A stretch of 64,000 nt of DNA from Fibrobacter sp. UWB10 (GCF_900182935.1 NZ_FXUE01000002.1:868001-932000); one strand, 5' to 3'. Numbered from the stretch's first letter, positions 52,101 to 61,691 are shown. A program made the numbers and translations. The notes: generated from the sequence alone by a model not told the origin.

Positions 52101-55100
52101 GCGGTCTTGGAAGCCTTGGCACCTTCCGGGTCAGTCACCGTGAAGGTAATGTCGGCAGCACCGTTCCAGTACTTGTCCGGAATAGCAATCGTAGCAACGT
52201 GGTTGTTGTCCACCTTAACAGTCAAGCCAGGCTTGGTGCTAGCCGGTTCTGCAGTCGGAGCAGCCTTCTTGCCCTTCGGAGCCGGAGCAGCGTTAGACTT
52301 GGCCTTCACATCGAAGGTCCACTTGAGTTCGCTGTTCTTGTGGTCCGGGTCCTTAACGAGATCGTCAAGCTTGATCTGCTGGAACTGTCTCTTTTCGTCG
52401 ATGGACTGATCCTTGAGTTCGCGAACGAACTGCGGAGCATCGTTCACCGATTCAACCGTGAAGGTCACGGAGCGGCTATCAGTTGCGCCTTCCGGGTCAG
52501 AAACCGTGAACTTGACGGTTTCAGAACCATGCCAGTTCGGGTTAGGCGGAATCACAGACACATTGTGGCTTGCGTCCATAGCAACCTTGAGTTCCTTGGC
52601 ACCTTCAATCTTCCACTTGAGCTTAGCCTTCGGGTGGTCGAGGTCTTCCACATAGTTGTCGAGAGCGATAGACTTGAAGCTACCCTTTTCCTTGATGGTC
52701 TGGTTAGCAATATCCTTCATGACCGGCGGGTCGTTGATAGACAGCACAGAGTAAGTAGCAGTAGCCTTGGCAGAAGCACCTTCCGGGTCGGTCACGGTGA
52801 AGGTCAAAGTTTCCTTACCGTTCCACATCGGGCTCGGAGCCTTGACAGAAACATTACCGTCGTTATCGATATTAACCTTGAGGTCCTTGTTGCCAGTGAC
52901 TTCGATCTTGAGACGAGCATAAGAGTGATCCGGATCCTTCACGAGCTGCTTCAGGTTGAAGGGCTTGAAGGTTTCCTTTTCCTTAACGTTCTGATCATCA
53001 ATCTTGCCGATGGTCGGAGCATCGTTCACGGACTGGACGGTAAAGGTTGCAGTGCAATGAGCCTTGCCGCCTTCCGGGTCTTCCACGCGGAAGGTGATTT
53101 CTTCAGAACCGTTCCAGTACTTGTCCGGAATCACGATCTTAGCCATGCGCTGGCCGTCGACCGTAACCTTGAGCTTCGGGGTATAACCCTTCGGAGCACC
53201 CTTAGCCGGCTTCACGTCAAAGTTCCAGGTGAGCTGATCAGGCTTGTGGTCAGCATCCTTAACGATGTCGTTCAGGTTAATGATTGCAAATTCACGCTTT
53301 TCCGGAATGCTCTGGTCCTTGATGGGCTTCACGAATTCCGGAATATCGTTCACAGATTCAACCTTGAAGGTCACCGTACGCTTGTCAGAAGCGCCTTCCG
53401 GGTCAGTCACCGTGAAAGTGATCTTTTCAGTACCGTTCCAGTACTTGTTCGGAGTGGTGATCGTAGCAACATGCTTCGGGTCGATAACAACCTTCAGGTC
53501 CTTGTTGCCGGACACAGTCCACTTGAGCTTGGAGAGGTCGTGGTCTTCGTCAGATGCGAACTTGTCGAGTTCGATCGGCTTGAATTCGCCCTTTTCCTTG
53601 ATGGTCTGGTTAGCAATATCCTTCATGACCGGCGGGTCGTTGATGGACTTGACAGTGAACACAGCGTCAGACTTAGCAGAAGCGCCTTCCGGGTCGGTCA
53701 CCGTGAAGGTCACCTTTTCAGAACCGTTCCAGTTCTTGGTCGGCTTCTTGATTGTTGCAACACCGTTGGCGTCGATATCAATCTTGAGCTGCTTGTTGCC
53801 AGAAACAGTCCACTTGAGGCTCTTGAAGGAGTGATCCGGGTCAGAAGCGAGATCAGCAAGCTTGATGGAAGCGAATTCCTGCTTTTCTTCGATCATCTGG
53901 TCAGGAATCTTCTTGAGAGTCGGAACGTCGTTCACAGACTGCACCGTGAAGAGAGCCTTAGAGGTTGCCTTAGCGCCTTCAGGGTCAGTGACCGTAAAGA
54001 TGATTTCGTCTGCACCATTCCAGTACTTGTTCGGAATCTTGATGTTAGCCACATGCTGAGCATCGATTTCAACCGTGAGGCCAGCGTTCTTGCCGTTAGC
54101 AGACTTCACGTCGACAGTGAACTGAAGGTCAGAAAGCTTGTTATCGAGGTCGCGAACCATTTCACCGAGCTTGATCGGCTTAAACTGTTCCTTTTCCTTG
54201 ATGGTCTGCGGAGCAATCTGCTTCGTGAATTCCGGCACGTCGTTCACGGATTCAACCGTGTAAGCAACGGTACGTTCATCGGTTGCACCTTCCGGGTCAG
54301 TGACCTTGATGGTGAGGGTTTCAGAACCGTTCCACTGCGGAGACGGCGGAGTCACCTTCATCACGCGGTTTTCAAGAGATACCTTGAGTTCGCGGTTACC
54401 CGTAACAGTCCACTTGAGCTTATCCTTAGAGTGGTCAAGGTCTTCGACATACTTGTCAAGTTCGACCGGCTTGAAGGAGCCCTTTTCCTTGATGGTCTGT
54501 TCAGCAATATCCTTCATGGACGGAGGGTCGTTGATAGACTTAATGGAAAGCTTGAACTGAGTGGAAGCCTTGCCACCTTCAGGGTCAGTAGCAGTAAGGG
54601 TAATGGTTTCAGAACCGTTCCAGAGTTCGGACGGAGTCTTGAAAGAAATTTCGCGAGTCTTGTTATTCAGGTTAACCTTGATGTCCTTGTTACCTGCGAT
54701 GTCGATCTTCAACTGGGAGAGATCGTGGTCGGCATCGGAGAGATAGTCATCAAGCATGACAGAAGAGAATTCATTCTTTTCTTCGATAGTCTGGTCCGGA
54801 ATCTTCTTGAACACAGGAATATCGTTAATAGACTTGACAGTCAGAGTCACCTGCTGCTTAGCGGTTGCGCCTTCCGGGTCAGACACCGTGAAGGTCACGA
54901 CAGCAGAACCATTCCAGCTCGGGTCCGGAATTTCAATAGAAGCAACGTGAGAGTCGTCGATGTTTACAGACAAAGTACCGGACTGCGGTTCCTTGCCCTG
55001 GTGCTTCACATCGGCTTCCCAAGAAAGTTCAGAATTCTTGTGGTCAGCATCCTTCACGTATTCATCGAGCTTGATCTTTGCGAAGGTCTTCTTTTCGTCG

Positions 55101-56416
55101 ATGGTCTGGTTCGGAATCTGCTTCACGAGCTGCGGCACATCGTTCACGGAGTTCACCGAGAAGCTGTTTTCGGATTCAGCGCAAGCGCCGGCCGGGTCGC
55201 AAACCTTGAACTTGATGGATTCAGAACCGTTCCACATTTTGTTCGGAATCTTGATGGTAGCGGTCTTACCAGCAATGTTCACAGCAAGATCCTTGTTGCC
55301 AGAAACCGTCCATTTAAGTTGTTCGAAAGGATGGTCGGGATCCTTGACCAGCTTGTCCAGTTCGATCGGCTTGAATTCCTGCTTTTCTTCGATCGTCTGA
55401 TCAGAAACTTCCTTGATGAATTCAGGAGCATCGTTCACAGACTTGACGGTGAACTTGGCCGTTGCCTTGGCAGATGCACCAGCAGGGTCAGTTGCCGTGA
55501 AGGTCACGGTTTCAGAGCCATTCCAGAATTCGTTCGGGATCTTGATGTTTGCAGAACCGTACTTGTCGATGTCGAACTTGAGGTCCTTGTTGCCCGAAAT
55601 GCTCCACTTGAGTTTCATGACATCGTCATCAACGTCTGTCACGTAATCAGTGAGGCTAATGGATTCGAATTCGTTCTTTTCTTCGATGGTCTGGTCCGGA
55701 ATCTTCTTGAGAACCGGAGCATCGTTGATGGGCTTTACCACGAAGTTTGCGGTCGTAGAGGCGCTAGCATATTCGCCGTCAGTAGCCGTAAACTTAATCT
55801 TTGCAGAGCCGTACCAGTTCTGGTCCGGGATAATCACGGAAGCGACGCGGTTCGGATCGATTTCCACATTCAGGTCGCCTTCAGCTTGATCCTTGCCCAC
55901 CGGTTGGATGTCAAATTCCCAAAGGATCTGGTTCTTCGGATGGTCAGGGTCAGTCACGAAATCGTCGAGCTTGATCTTCGTGAAGGACTTACCTTCATCA
56001 ATGTTCTGATCAGGAATCTGCTTGACTTCGGGCGGATTGTTCACGGATTCCACGTTGAAGTTCACGGTTTCAGAACCAACGGCACCCTTGGAGTCAGTGG
56101 CCATGAACGTGATGTCTTCGGAGCCGTTCCAATACTTGCTCGGAATTTCGATCGTTGCAATACGCTCGGGAGAAATAGAAACCTTGAGCTGCTTGTTGCC
56201 GGAAACCGACCATTTCAGCTTTTCAGGCTTATCCATATCATCGGATACATACTTATCCAACTTAATCGGGGCGAACTTTCCACCTTCGTTAATGGATTCA
56301 CCCGGAATTCCCATAACTGAAGGAGCGCTATTTTCAGCCTCCTGAGCAACACCCACAGATGCAAGCATTCCGGCTGACGCCAGCAGGGTCGCTACAGACC
56401 AATTTATTCGTTTCAT
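49151..56416 (-). CDS. Giant secreted tandem-repeat protein (cadherin/Ig-like repeats)
   Basis: 2,421 residues. The signal peptide ends near ASVGVAQ (25). About 23 tandem repeats of roughly 100 residues follow. Each runs VKSVNDxPxxKxIPDQTIxEKxxF, then xxIxLDxxVxDxDH, then LKWTVSGNKxL, then PxKxWNGSExVTFTVTDPEGA. This matches bacterial cadherin-like or Ig-like repeats rich in Asp-Asn and probably calcium-binding. Two repeats carry Lys/Pro/Ala-rich inserts (PAPKPVKKPAKKSKKGKEE). The last repeats are more divergent (NPRNGKINLNERDGSFTYMP). The protein ends in a very basic tail (KGKAKKRRKRK). Codon use is highly biased. A filament or adhesin on the surface is likely; no enzyme or anchoring domain is seen. 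Confidence 0.92.
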   Translation of the reverse strand: MKRINWSVATLLASAGMLASVGVAQEAENSAPSVMGIPGESINEGGKFAPIKLDKYVSDDMDKPEKLKWSVSGNKQLKVSISPERIATIEIPSKYWNGSEDITFMATDSKGAVGSETVNFNVESVNNPPEVKQIPDQNIDEGKSFTKIKLDDFVTDPDHPKNQILWEFDIQPVGKDQAEGDLNVEIDPNRVASVIIPDQNWYGSAKIKFTATDGEYASASTTANFVVKPINDAPVLKKIPDQTIEEKNEFESISLTDYVTDVDDDVMKLKWSISGNKDLKFDIDKYGSANIKIPNEFWNGSETVTFTATDPAGASAKATAKFTVKSVNDAPEFIKEVSDQTIEEKQEFKPIELDKLVKDPDHPFEQLKWTVSGNKDLAVNIAGKTATIKIPNKMWNGSESIKFKVCDPAGACAESENSFSVNSVNDVPQLVKQIPNQTIDEKKTFAKIKLDEYVKDADHKNSELSWEADVKHQGKEPQSGTLSVNIDDSHVASIEIPDPSWNGSAVVTFTVSDPEGATAKQQVTLTVKSINDIPVFKKIPDQTIEEKNEFSSVMLDDYLSDADHDLSQLKIDIAGNKDIKVNLNNKTREISFKTPSELWNGSETITLTATDPEGGKASTQFKLSIKSINDPPSMKDIAEQTIKEKGSFKPVELDKYVEDLDHSKDKLKWTVTGNRELKVSLENRVMKVTPPSPQWNGSETLTIKVTDPEGATDERTVAYTVESVNDVPEFTKQIAPQTIKEKEQFKPIKLGEMVRDLDNKLSDLQFTVDVKSANGKNAGLTVEIDAQHVANIKIPNKYWNGADEIIFTVTDPEGAKATSKALFTVQSVNDVPTLKKIPDQMIEEKQEFASIKLADLASDPDHSFKSLKWTVSGNKQLKIDIDANGVATIKKPTKNWNGSEKVTFTVTDPEGASAKSDAVFTVKSINDPPVMKDIANQTIKEKGEFKPIELDKFASDEDHDLSKLKWTVSGNKDLKVVIDPKHVATITTPNKYWNGTEKITFTVTDPEGASDKRTVTFKVESVNDIPEFVKPIKDQSIPEKREFAIINLNDIVKDADHKPDQLTWNFDVKPAKGAPKGYTPKLKVTVDGQRMAKIVIPDKYWNGSEEITFRVEDPEGGKAHCTATFTVQSVNDAPTIGKIDDQNVKEKETFKPFNLKQLVKDPDHSYARLKIEVTGNKDLKVNIDNDGNVSVKAPSPMWNGKETLTFTVTDPEGASAKATATYSVLSINDPPVMKDIANQTIKEKGSFKSIALDNYVEDLDHPKAKLKWKIEGAKELKVAMDASHNVSVIPPNPNWHGSETVKFTVSDPEGATDSRSVTFTVESVNDAPQFVRELKDQSIDEKRQFQQIKLDDLVKDPDHKNSELKWTFDVKAKSNAAPAPKGKKAAPTAEPASTKPGLTVKVDNNHVATIAIPDKYWNGAADITFTVTDPEGAKASKTAHYEVRSINDPPVISANAPKGESIRENGVFKTIDLSNLASDPDHKASQLKWSVSGNKFLKVNMLKDNTVKVSVPDAQWNGKETVTFTVTDPEGASANHKMLFEVSRVNDPPVIAKKIPDQKVKEKELFKQIKLDEYVKDPDNKPSELKWTVSGNRQLKAEISPSRVLTVTAPDKNFWCAPETMVLIVKDPDGAETSQTVTFEITSVNDAPVLKNIPDQKIKEKGQFKEIDLNKFVNDPDHKLSELTWSVKVAKVGAAPAPKPVKKPAKKSKKGKEEKAEEPAPAPVDEFQIEIDSRNIARVKIDNKYWNGERNVTFTVKDPEGASDSKTVNFKVESVNDAPEIKPIAIQSIQEKERFKPIDLSQYISDPDHPLSALKIEVSPARALKASVNAKKELIVSTPDKFWSGTEKIKIDVFDPEGARASQQITFEVTPVNDPPVVKHIAGQRIKEKERFEIVDLSKAAEDPDNKPNELHWTVTGNKDLKVDIKGSRAQILTPNPNWFGKETLTFTVKDIAGATASTQATFEVVAVNDPPTLKPVQPFVIEEKKTFAPFDFSKVVNDPDNSLEELVWTLDNEVPALKGKKAGRNGPAVKHEMNFSIDEKGVLHAETPNPYWNGMEIVTVNVFDPAGESASIQVKYTVKPVNDPPIVKEIPGQETLQGTTFKPIKLDNYVTDPDHKVSEIRWGVSGAKNLAVQINGNREAIVKPKKADWFGDETLIFTAKDPAGGSDKAMVKFVVKHVNAAPIMRDIPDHTIKEDDNNGVVAVIKLDQFARDKDNRFDELKWTFTGNKYLTVKYDKFKKTATVAQPHENWNGKPERITFTVTDPDGAKASKTALFTVIAVNDPPVANPQTYMTQEGEELKVSAAEGLMSGVTDADGEKPVSVQLVQKPRNGKINLNERDGSFTYMPNKGFSGLDEFSFKVRDPAGLASQVTTAEVNVSFKMKDLRGGETKKAEKKEEVKDDPKEDAAPAKGKAKKRRKRK

Positions 56417-56838
56417 TTATGATCTCCCATAAATTTCTTCTTCCAATTACACACTTTTGCTTTCACAAAAATCGTACCGCCCCCGCTAGTCCGGGCGCGA
56501 TTTTACGAGGTCAAATATAATGTTTTTGACAGCTGCATACCGCTATTTTGCTAAAAAAAGGCATTTTTTTTTGTTTGCAAAAATTGACAAAAGTCTCACT
56601 TTTTTTCGCTAAATCGTTGATAGTCAATGAGTTACGAACAGGGATTCATTTTTTTTATTTGTTCGAAAAAGAACGCTTTTTTTGAGGATTTCGGAGGAAA
56701 AAGCACTTTTTACAAAAAATTTACATTCAACCGGAACAAAAAGTTCCGAAAGCATTCGTTTTCACGCCTTTGTCCGCTGACAGGGGGTTGACAAAAAAGT
56801 ATCTTTGCCCTAAACAACAAACAAAAACAGGTAAAACA
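56417..56838. other. AT-rich divergent promoter region
   Basis: 422 bases between the giant repeat-protein gene (minus) and the gene at 56839 (plus). It has long T and A runs, a GGAAC-AAAAA-GTTCC hairpin near 56732-56746 and the promoter at 56777-56807. No gene is seen. Confidence 0.55.
56777..56807 (+). promoter_or_regulatory. Promoter of the gene at 56839
   Basis: CTGACA (56777-56782), a 17-base spacer, TATCTTTG (56800-56807). Confidence 0.6.
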
Positions 56839-57249
56839 ATGAAATTCGTATTCCTTTGCGACGCCAACTACCTCAAGGGTGACATGGTCAACTTCGTGAA
56901 CAACTTCCCCACCAACCACGAACTGGTGACCATGACTAGCGACGAACTGCTCCAGACCAAGTCCATTTTCGAAGGCACGTTTGCCGTGCTCGCCGAACGC
57001 ACCACTTGGCAGAAGAACTTCAGCCTGTTCCGCTACTTTGGCCTGCTTCCGCTTTTGGAAGTGCTCCCGCTGGGCATCGTGAGCCGTTCTCGCCGTAGCG
57101 AACCGCTGAAGGGCCGCACCCAGAACCGCAATCAGGAAATCTACTTCAACCCGAGCGCTTCTGCCGAAGAACTCTATCTTCAGGTCGACAAGTTCGTGGC
57201 TGCTCCGCCTGCAGGTTTCACCTACCCGCGTGGCACTCAGAAGGCCTAA
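56839..57249 (+). CDS. Protein of unknown function, 136 residues
   Basis: The ATG at 56839 has AGG upstream and begins MKFVFLCDANYLKGDMVNF. The body contains SIFEGTFAVLAERTTWQKN, LLPLLEVLPLGIVSRSRRS and a C-terminal helix EELYLQVDKFV. There is no signal peptide. The hydrophobic middle is too short for a clear membrane span. Biased codons suggest good expression. I recognise no family. It is followed ten bases later by the M23 peptidase gene, so they may share an mRNA. Confidence 0.8.
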   Translation: MKFVFLCDANYLKGDMVNFVNNFPTNHELVTMTSDELLQTKSIFEGTFAVLAERTTWQKNFSLFRYFGLLPLLEVLPLGIVSRSRRSEPLKGRTQNRNQEIYFNPSASAEELYLQVDKFVAAPPAGFTYPRGTQKA

Positions 57250-57259
57250 TTAGGGGACA

Positions 57260-58795
57260 ATGCAGCACAAGGTCTTAAATGACCTGTACAGGCAGGGCGG
57301 AATCACCTTTTTTGCTTTTCCGGGCGAAAACGAGATTCCGCTTGAACCCTTGCAGAACCTTGCGCTGGCGCTAAACGCCGGCGCTCGTTTTTTGGTTATT
57401 GACTTTTCAGGAAAAAATATCCTGAAAGGAAACTCCCCCATTTCTGCAAGCGATCTTTTCGAAAAGCCTCTTTCGCAAGAAACACTGAACGAACTCGGTT
57501 CCGATACGAATAGCTGGACTATTACAGGAACCAGGTGTTTCCCGCAAAACGACGATCAATTCAGGTGCCTGTACCATAACCTGCAACAAATCAAGAAATC
57601 GATTTCGCAAATCGTCGCCGTTCTGCCCTTGGAAATTAGCGACCAAGAGGCCTATTACGCAAAGCTTGTTTCTAGGCTTATCGTAATCGACGGTGAGAGT
57701 GCTCACGAAGCGTCAGCTTATTTGGAAGACCTTCCGCACTTCAACAAATCAAACTTGCTTTGGCTATTCCCGCAAAAGCCAGACAAGAAGAAATTTTACC
57801 ACGCCTACAGGGCGGTTCGTCGCAGCCATTCGTTCTACAAAGAAATTCGAAATTGCGACTGGAAAAAAGATCCCGAAACATTCGCCAAGATTATCGAGAA
57901 TCTGCACAAGTTTTCAATTCTTGAAAAGAATCCGCTTGACGGCACTTCAAAAGTTTTCAGGACGCTTTTCCCGCTTCTGTTCTTACTCATGATTGCGCTG
58001 CCGTTTTTCTTTGTGACAAAAACGGAACCAGGCATTTCGAATACGCGAGACCGCATTCACGAACGCGACAAACTTTCGATTGCGCCGTCATTTGAATACA
58101 CCTTTGACGGCAAGGAATCAATGCAGCGTATTTCACGCTATGCCATCGGTCGTTTTAACGCATTGATTACCAACGACAAGATGATTCAGCAATATGTCAA
58201 GGTCACGCTCGAAGAAAACGGCTACCCCGCTAACGCTTGGGAAAACAACAGCAAGAACATTCCGCCCGTAGGAACCGCCATCAAGTTTTCAAGACCTGAC
58301 TTTTTTGAAAAGTCTGCAAGCGATTCCATTGGCGCCGCTTGGAAATACTGGACATCGATCGTATCGGACAGCGTCGCCTACCTTACAGAATTTTACCACG
58401 CCCAAGCCACCGCAAAGTACAGACAACATAACGGCATCGACTTGGCATCGCGTCAGGGCGCCCGCATACTCGCCCCGTTCGCAGCCAAGGCATGGACCGC
58501 TCGCGACGAACGCGGCGGCATTGTGATTGGGCTTGTACGCCAAAAAGACGTAGTCATCTTTATGCACTGCGACCAGTTGCTTTATTTGGACGGCCAAGAA
58601 GTGATGGCCGGCGACCCCATTGCAACAGTCGGCCTTACAGGTCACACCACGGGCCCGCATGCACACATCGTTACAGGGCTTATCGACAGGAATGGCGACA
58701 AGCGTATCGGCAACGTTCGGTACAAAGTAATAGACCCGATTAAGTGGTTCTACATGTTCAAGCCAACAGCAGATGCAGTAAGAAACCGGCAATAA
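57260..58795 (+). CDS. M23 family peptidase-like membrane protein
   Basis: 511 residues. A cytoplasmic N-terminal domain (~1-230) of unknown type is followed by one membrane span (LFPLLFLLMIALPFFFV, ~234-250) and a periplasmic C-terminal M23 (LytM) domain. The zinc motif appears as HNGIDLAS (~390) and PHAHIVTG (~465), with MHCDQL between. This matches murein endopeptidases, though the usual final H-x-H reads HAH. A role in cell-wall cutting or activation of amidases is inferred. Large cytoplasmic domains are unusual in this family. Confidence 0.85.
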   Translation: MQHKVLNDLYRQGGITFFAFPGENEIPLEPLQNLALALNAGARFLVIDFSGKNILKGNSPISASDLFEKPLSQETLNELGSDTNSWTITGTRCFPQNDDQFRCLYHNLQQIKKSISQIVAVLPLEISDQEAYYAKLVSRLIVIDGESAHEASAYLEDLPHFNKSNLLWLFPQKPDKKKFYHAYRAVRRSHSFYKEIRNCDWKKDPETFAKIIENLHKFSILEKNPLDGTSKVFRTLFPLLFLLMIALPFFFVTKTEPGISNTRDRIHERDKLSIAPSFEYTFDGKESMQRISRYAIGRFNALITNDKMIQQYVKVTLEENGYPANAWENNSKNIPPVGTAIKFSRPDFFEKSASDSIGAAWKYWTSIVSDSVAYLTEFYHAQATAKYRQHNGIDLASRQGARILAPFAAKAWTARDERGGIVIGLVRQKDVVIFMHCDQLLYLDGQEVMAGDPIATVGLTGHTTGPHAHIVTGLIDRNGDKRIGNVRYKVIDPIKWFYMFKPTADAVRNRQ

Positions 58796-58995
58796 AAACT
58801 CGTTGTAAAACGAACAACATTGCGGCAAAAGTGATAGCGGTCACAACGCGACCTAAAAAGTGTTCTCTAAGCGTTTTTTTCGGCCCGATGTAAGCGAATA
58901 GTTACATACTTGGGCTCGCCAAAAACCCCACAATTAAATAACTTTTATTTTGGAATTAGGGATAAGGTATCAACAAAGAAAAAAGGAAAAAAAAG

Positions 58996-59445
58996 ATGAA
59001 GTTACGTGTATTGGCCCTTGCTACCATGACCGCTGCCCTTCTTACCGGTTGCTCCGGTGTCGTTAAACCCACTGTAGAAGTCGCCAATCACGATTCCGCT
59101 CACAATATCCCCGCCATTGATGAGATGATCATCGCTTACAAGACGGATTACATCAACAAGTGCTACCTCCCAGTTGCCAAGAAGCATCCGCCTGAAAACC
59201 AGTGCCAATCTGAACTTTTCCAGATGCTCGAACGTAGCTACCACCTGGATTACAACCAGAATCACGTTGCAATGGCCTCTAACAAGTTGCTGTTCAAGGA
59301 CATAGATGCAAAGATCATCGAAATGTCCCGCAACGATCCTGAAGTTCGCAACGCCATTCGCGCAGCCGCTTTCACAAGCACCAGCGAAATGCTCAGCTAC
59401 TATCACGAAAAATACCAGTTCGACACCCAGGTTGAACAGTACTAG
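58996..59445 (+). CDS. Small lipoprotein of unknown function
   Basis: 149 residues with a signal peptide ending LLTGC (Cys19). The mature part is mostly helical, with two Cys (NKCYLP, ENQCQSE) that could pair and a Tyr-rich stretch (RSYHLDYNQNH). No known domain is recognised. AAAAAGG precedes the ATG. It stands alone between the peptidase gene and leuC, with its own terminator. Confidence 0.8.
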   Translation: MKLRVLALATMTAALLTGCSGVVKPTVEVANHDSAHNIPAIDEMIIAYKTDYINKCYLPVAKKHPPENQCQSELFQMLERSYHLDYNQNHVAMASNKLLFKDIDAKIIEMSRNDPEVRNAIRAAAFTSTSEMLSYYHEKYQFDTQVEQY

Positions 59446-59473
59446 GAAGATTGAATTTTATTCTTCGGTAAAC

Positions 59474-59504
59474 AAAAGTCCTGCAGTCATTCTGCGGGAC
59501 TTTT
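59474..59504 (+). terminator. Terminator of the small lipoprotein gene
   Basis: AAAAGTCC.GCAG / CTGC.GGACTTTT, 5-base loop. Confidence 0.85.
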
Positions 59505-59573
59505 ACTATATTTACGCCGCAATTAATCAGCCTTGGAGAACAAATCGAAAAGGCATAAAAAAGAGACAAAATC

Positions 59574-60983
59574 ATGGGAAAATCACTCTATCAGAAGATT
59601 TTTGAAAGCCACACGGTAGCAAAGCTCCCGAGCGGCCAGTGCCAGCTCTTTATCGGGCTCCACCTCTGCCACGAAGTCACGAGCCCGCAGGCTTTTGCGC
59701 AGCTCCGCGAAGAAGGCCAGAAGGTGCTGTTCCCCGAACGCACGTTCGCCACGGTGGACCACATCATTCCGACCACGTTCCCGGAACGCAACCGCCCGCT
59801 CAAGGACGGCATTTCCGAAGAGATGTTCTCCCACATTGAAAATAACACCAAGAACAACGGCATCAAGTTCTTTGGCCCCGCTACCGCCGAACAGGGCGTG
59901 ATCCACATCGTGGGCCCCGAAGAAGGCGTGACCCAGCCGGGCATGACTGTTGCCTGCGGTGACTCCCACACGGCAACGCACGGAGCCTTCGGTGCTATCG
60001 CATTCGGTATCGGTACAAGCCAGGTGGCCGACGTTTTGGCCACCCAGACGCTCGCCATGAGCCCGCTCAAGACTCGCCGCATCAAGTTCACCGGCAAGCT
60101 CAAGCCGGGTGTGACCGCCAAGGACGTTGCCCTCGCCTACATCGCCAAGCTCGGCGTGAATGGTGGCGTTGGCTACGCTTACGAATTTGCAGGCCCGGTC
60201 ATCGAAGAAATGGGCATGGAAGGCCGTATGACGGTCTGCAACATGGCTATCGAAGGCGGCGCCCGCGTCGGTTACTGCAACCCCGACGAAAAGACGTTCG
60301 AATACCTCAAGGGACGTCCGTACGCCCCGAAGGCCGACAAGTGGGACGAAGCCGTTGCTTACTGGAAGTCCGTTGCTACAGACGCCGACGCCCAGTTTGA
60401 CGACGAAGTCGAAATCAACTGCGACAACCTGGAACCCATGGTCACCTGGGGTATCACTCCGGCTCAGGCCATTCCGCTGAACGGAAACATGCCGAAGATT
60501 GACGAATTTACCGGCAGCGAAAAGAAGGTCATCTCCGAAGCCTACGAATACATGGGCTGGGAAGAAGGTTCCAAAATGATTGGCCGCCCCATCGACATCG
60601 CATTCGTGGGTAGCTGCACCAACGGCCGCCTCAGCGACTTGCAGGCCGCCGCCGAAATCATCAAGGGCCACAAGGTCGCCCCGACCGTCAAGATGTGGGT
60701 CGTTCCTGGCTCCATGAAGATTAAGGTGGAAGCCGAAGCTCTCGGCCTCGACAAGATCTTTAAGGAAGCCGGTGCCGAATGGCGCGAAGCGGGCTGCTCG
60801 CTCTGCCTCGCCATGAACCCGGATAAGCTCAAGGGCCGCCAGGTGAGCGCAAGCTCCAGCAACCGTAACTTCAAGGGCCGTCAGGGCAGCCCGTCGGGCC
60901 GCACCATCCTCATGAGCCCCGCCATGGTGGCCGCCGCCGCCATCGAAGGCTGTGTCACCGACGTCCGCAAGTACATCAAGTAA
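59574..60983 (+). CDS. leuC: 3-isopropylmalate dehydratase, large subunit
   Basis: 469 residues. With LeuD it isomerises 2- to 3-isopropylmalate in leucine synthesis. Aconitase-family motifs are visible: [15 protein letters not shown] near the N-terminus, [15 protein letters not shown] (~123-137) and the cluster Cys in [12 protein letters not shown] (~345) and [12 protein letters not shown] (~405). [19 protein letters not shown] closes the domain. It is followed 19 bases later by leuD, with which it forms an operon. TATATTTA at 59507-59514 may be its -10. Confidence 0.97.
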   Translation: MGKSLYQKIFESHTVAKLPSGQCQLFIGLHLCHEVTSPQAFAQLREEGQKVLFPERTFATVDHIIPTTFPERNRPLKDGISEEMFSHIENNTKNNGIKFFGPATAEQGVIHIVGPEEGVTQPGMTVACGDSHTATHGAFGAIAFGIGTSQVADVLATQTLAMSPLKTRRIKFTGKLKPGVTAKDVALAYIAKLGVNGGVGYAYEFAGPVIEEMGMEGRMTVCNMAIEGGARVGYCNPDEKTFEYLKGRPYAPKADKWDEAVAYWKSVATDADAQFDDEVEINCDNLEPMVTWGITPAQAIPLNGNMPKIDEFTGSEKKVISEAYEYMGWEEGSKMIGRPIDIAFVGSCTNGRLSDLQAAAEIIKGHKVAPTVKMWVVPGSMKIKVEAEALGLDKIFKEAGAEWREAGCSLCLAMNPDKLKGRQVSASSSNRNFKGRQGSPSGRTILMSPAMVAAAAIEGCVTDVRKYIK

Positions 60984-61002
60984 CGCTAAGGAGATTTAAA
61001 AA

Positions 61003-61605
61003 ATGAATTCTATCGACATTGTTAAAGGTTCCGGCGTTCCTGTACGCGGCAACGACATCGACACTGACCGTATCATCCCGGCACGCTTCCTCAAGTGCGT
61101 CACCTTCGAAGGCCTCGGCGACAACGCCTTTGCCGACGATATCGCTGGCCTCGCCGCCCAGGGCAAGGTTCACCCGTTCCGCGATCCGGCCTACAAGAAC
61201 GGCTCCATTCTCGTCTCGAACCAGAACTTCGGTTGCGGTTCCAGCCGCGAACACGCCCCGCAGGCACTCAAGCGCTGGGGCATCCGTGCCATCATCGCCG
61301 AAAGCTACTCCGAAATCTTCTTCGGTAACTGCGTCGCCATTGGCGTGCCCTGCTACAAGGTAGACCACGCTACGGCCGACAAGATCCTCGCCTGGATCGA
61401 AGCCAACCCGAGTGCAGAACTTGTCACGAGCACCGAAAGCCGTACGCTCAAGATGGGTGACGAAACCATCCAGCTTACGCTCGCCGACGGCCCCCGCGGT
61501 CAGTTCCTCGACGGTTCCTGGCACGCCCGTTCCGCCCTCATGGCCAACGCCGACAAGGTGCAGGAACTCGCCAGCAAGCTGCCGTATATGAACTTTCTGA
61601 AGTAG
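61003..61605 (+). CDS. leuD: 3-isopropylmalate dehydratase, small subunit
   Basis: 200 residues, the usual length. It forms the swivel domain of the LeuCD enzyme. The motif NDIDTDRIIPARFLK is near the start and NQNFGCGSSREHAPQALK (~75-92) carries the substrate-binding Ser and Arg. AAGGAG lies before the ATG. It forms an operon with leuC. Confidence 0.96.
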   Translation: MNSIDIVKGSGVPVRGNDIDTDRIIPARFLKCVTFEGLGDNAFADDIAGLAAQGKVHPFRDPAYKNGSILVSNQNFGCGSSREHAPQALKRWGIRAIIAESYSEIFFGNCVAIGVPCYKVDHATADKILAWIEANPSAELVTSTESRTLKMGDETIQLTLADGPRGQFLDGSWHARSALMANADKVQELASKLPYMNFLK

Positions 61606-61617
61606 TCTGTAGGAATT

Positions 61618-61643
61618 GTCATTGCGAGCGTAGCGAAGCAATC
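61618..61643 (+). repeat. Dispersed palindromic repeat GTCATTGCGAGCG...GAAGCAATC
   Basis: The same repeat type that is inserted in frame in the FISUMP gene at 11436-11473, here in an ordinary intergenic place after leuD. Confidence 0.75.
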
Positions 61644-61657
61644 ACCTACCCGATATT

Positions 61658-61691
61658 GTCATCCTGGAGCCACGTAGCGGCGATAGGATCC
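61658..61691 (+). repeat. Dispersed palindromic repeat GTCATCCTGG...AGGATCC
   Basis: A degenerate relative of the repeat after nifJ (5653-5697). Confidence 0.6.

Noticed and set aside
49013-56320. A 2,435-codon open frame on the plus strand opposite the giant repeat protein
   Set aside because: It mirrors the real gene. The coding strand almost never uses TTA, CTA or TCA, so the opposite strand has no stops in that register. The repeat structure copies this pattern along 7 kb. The peptide has no signal, no domain and no ribosome site.
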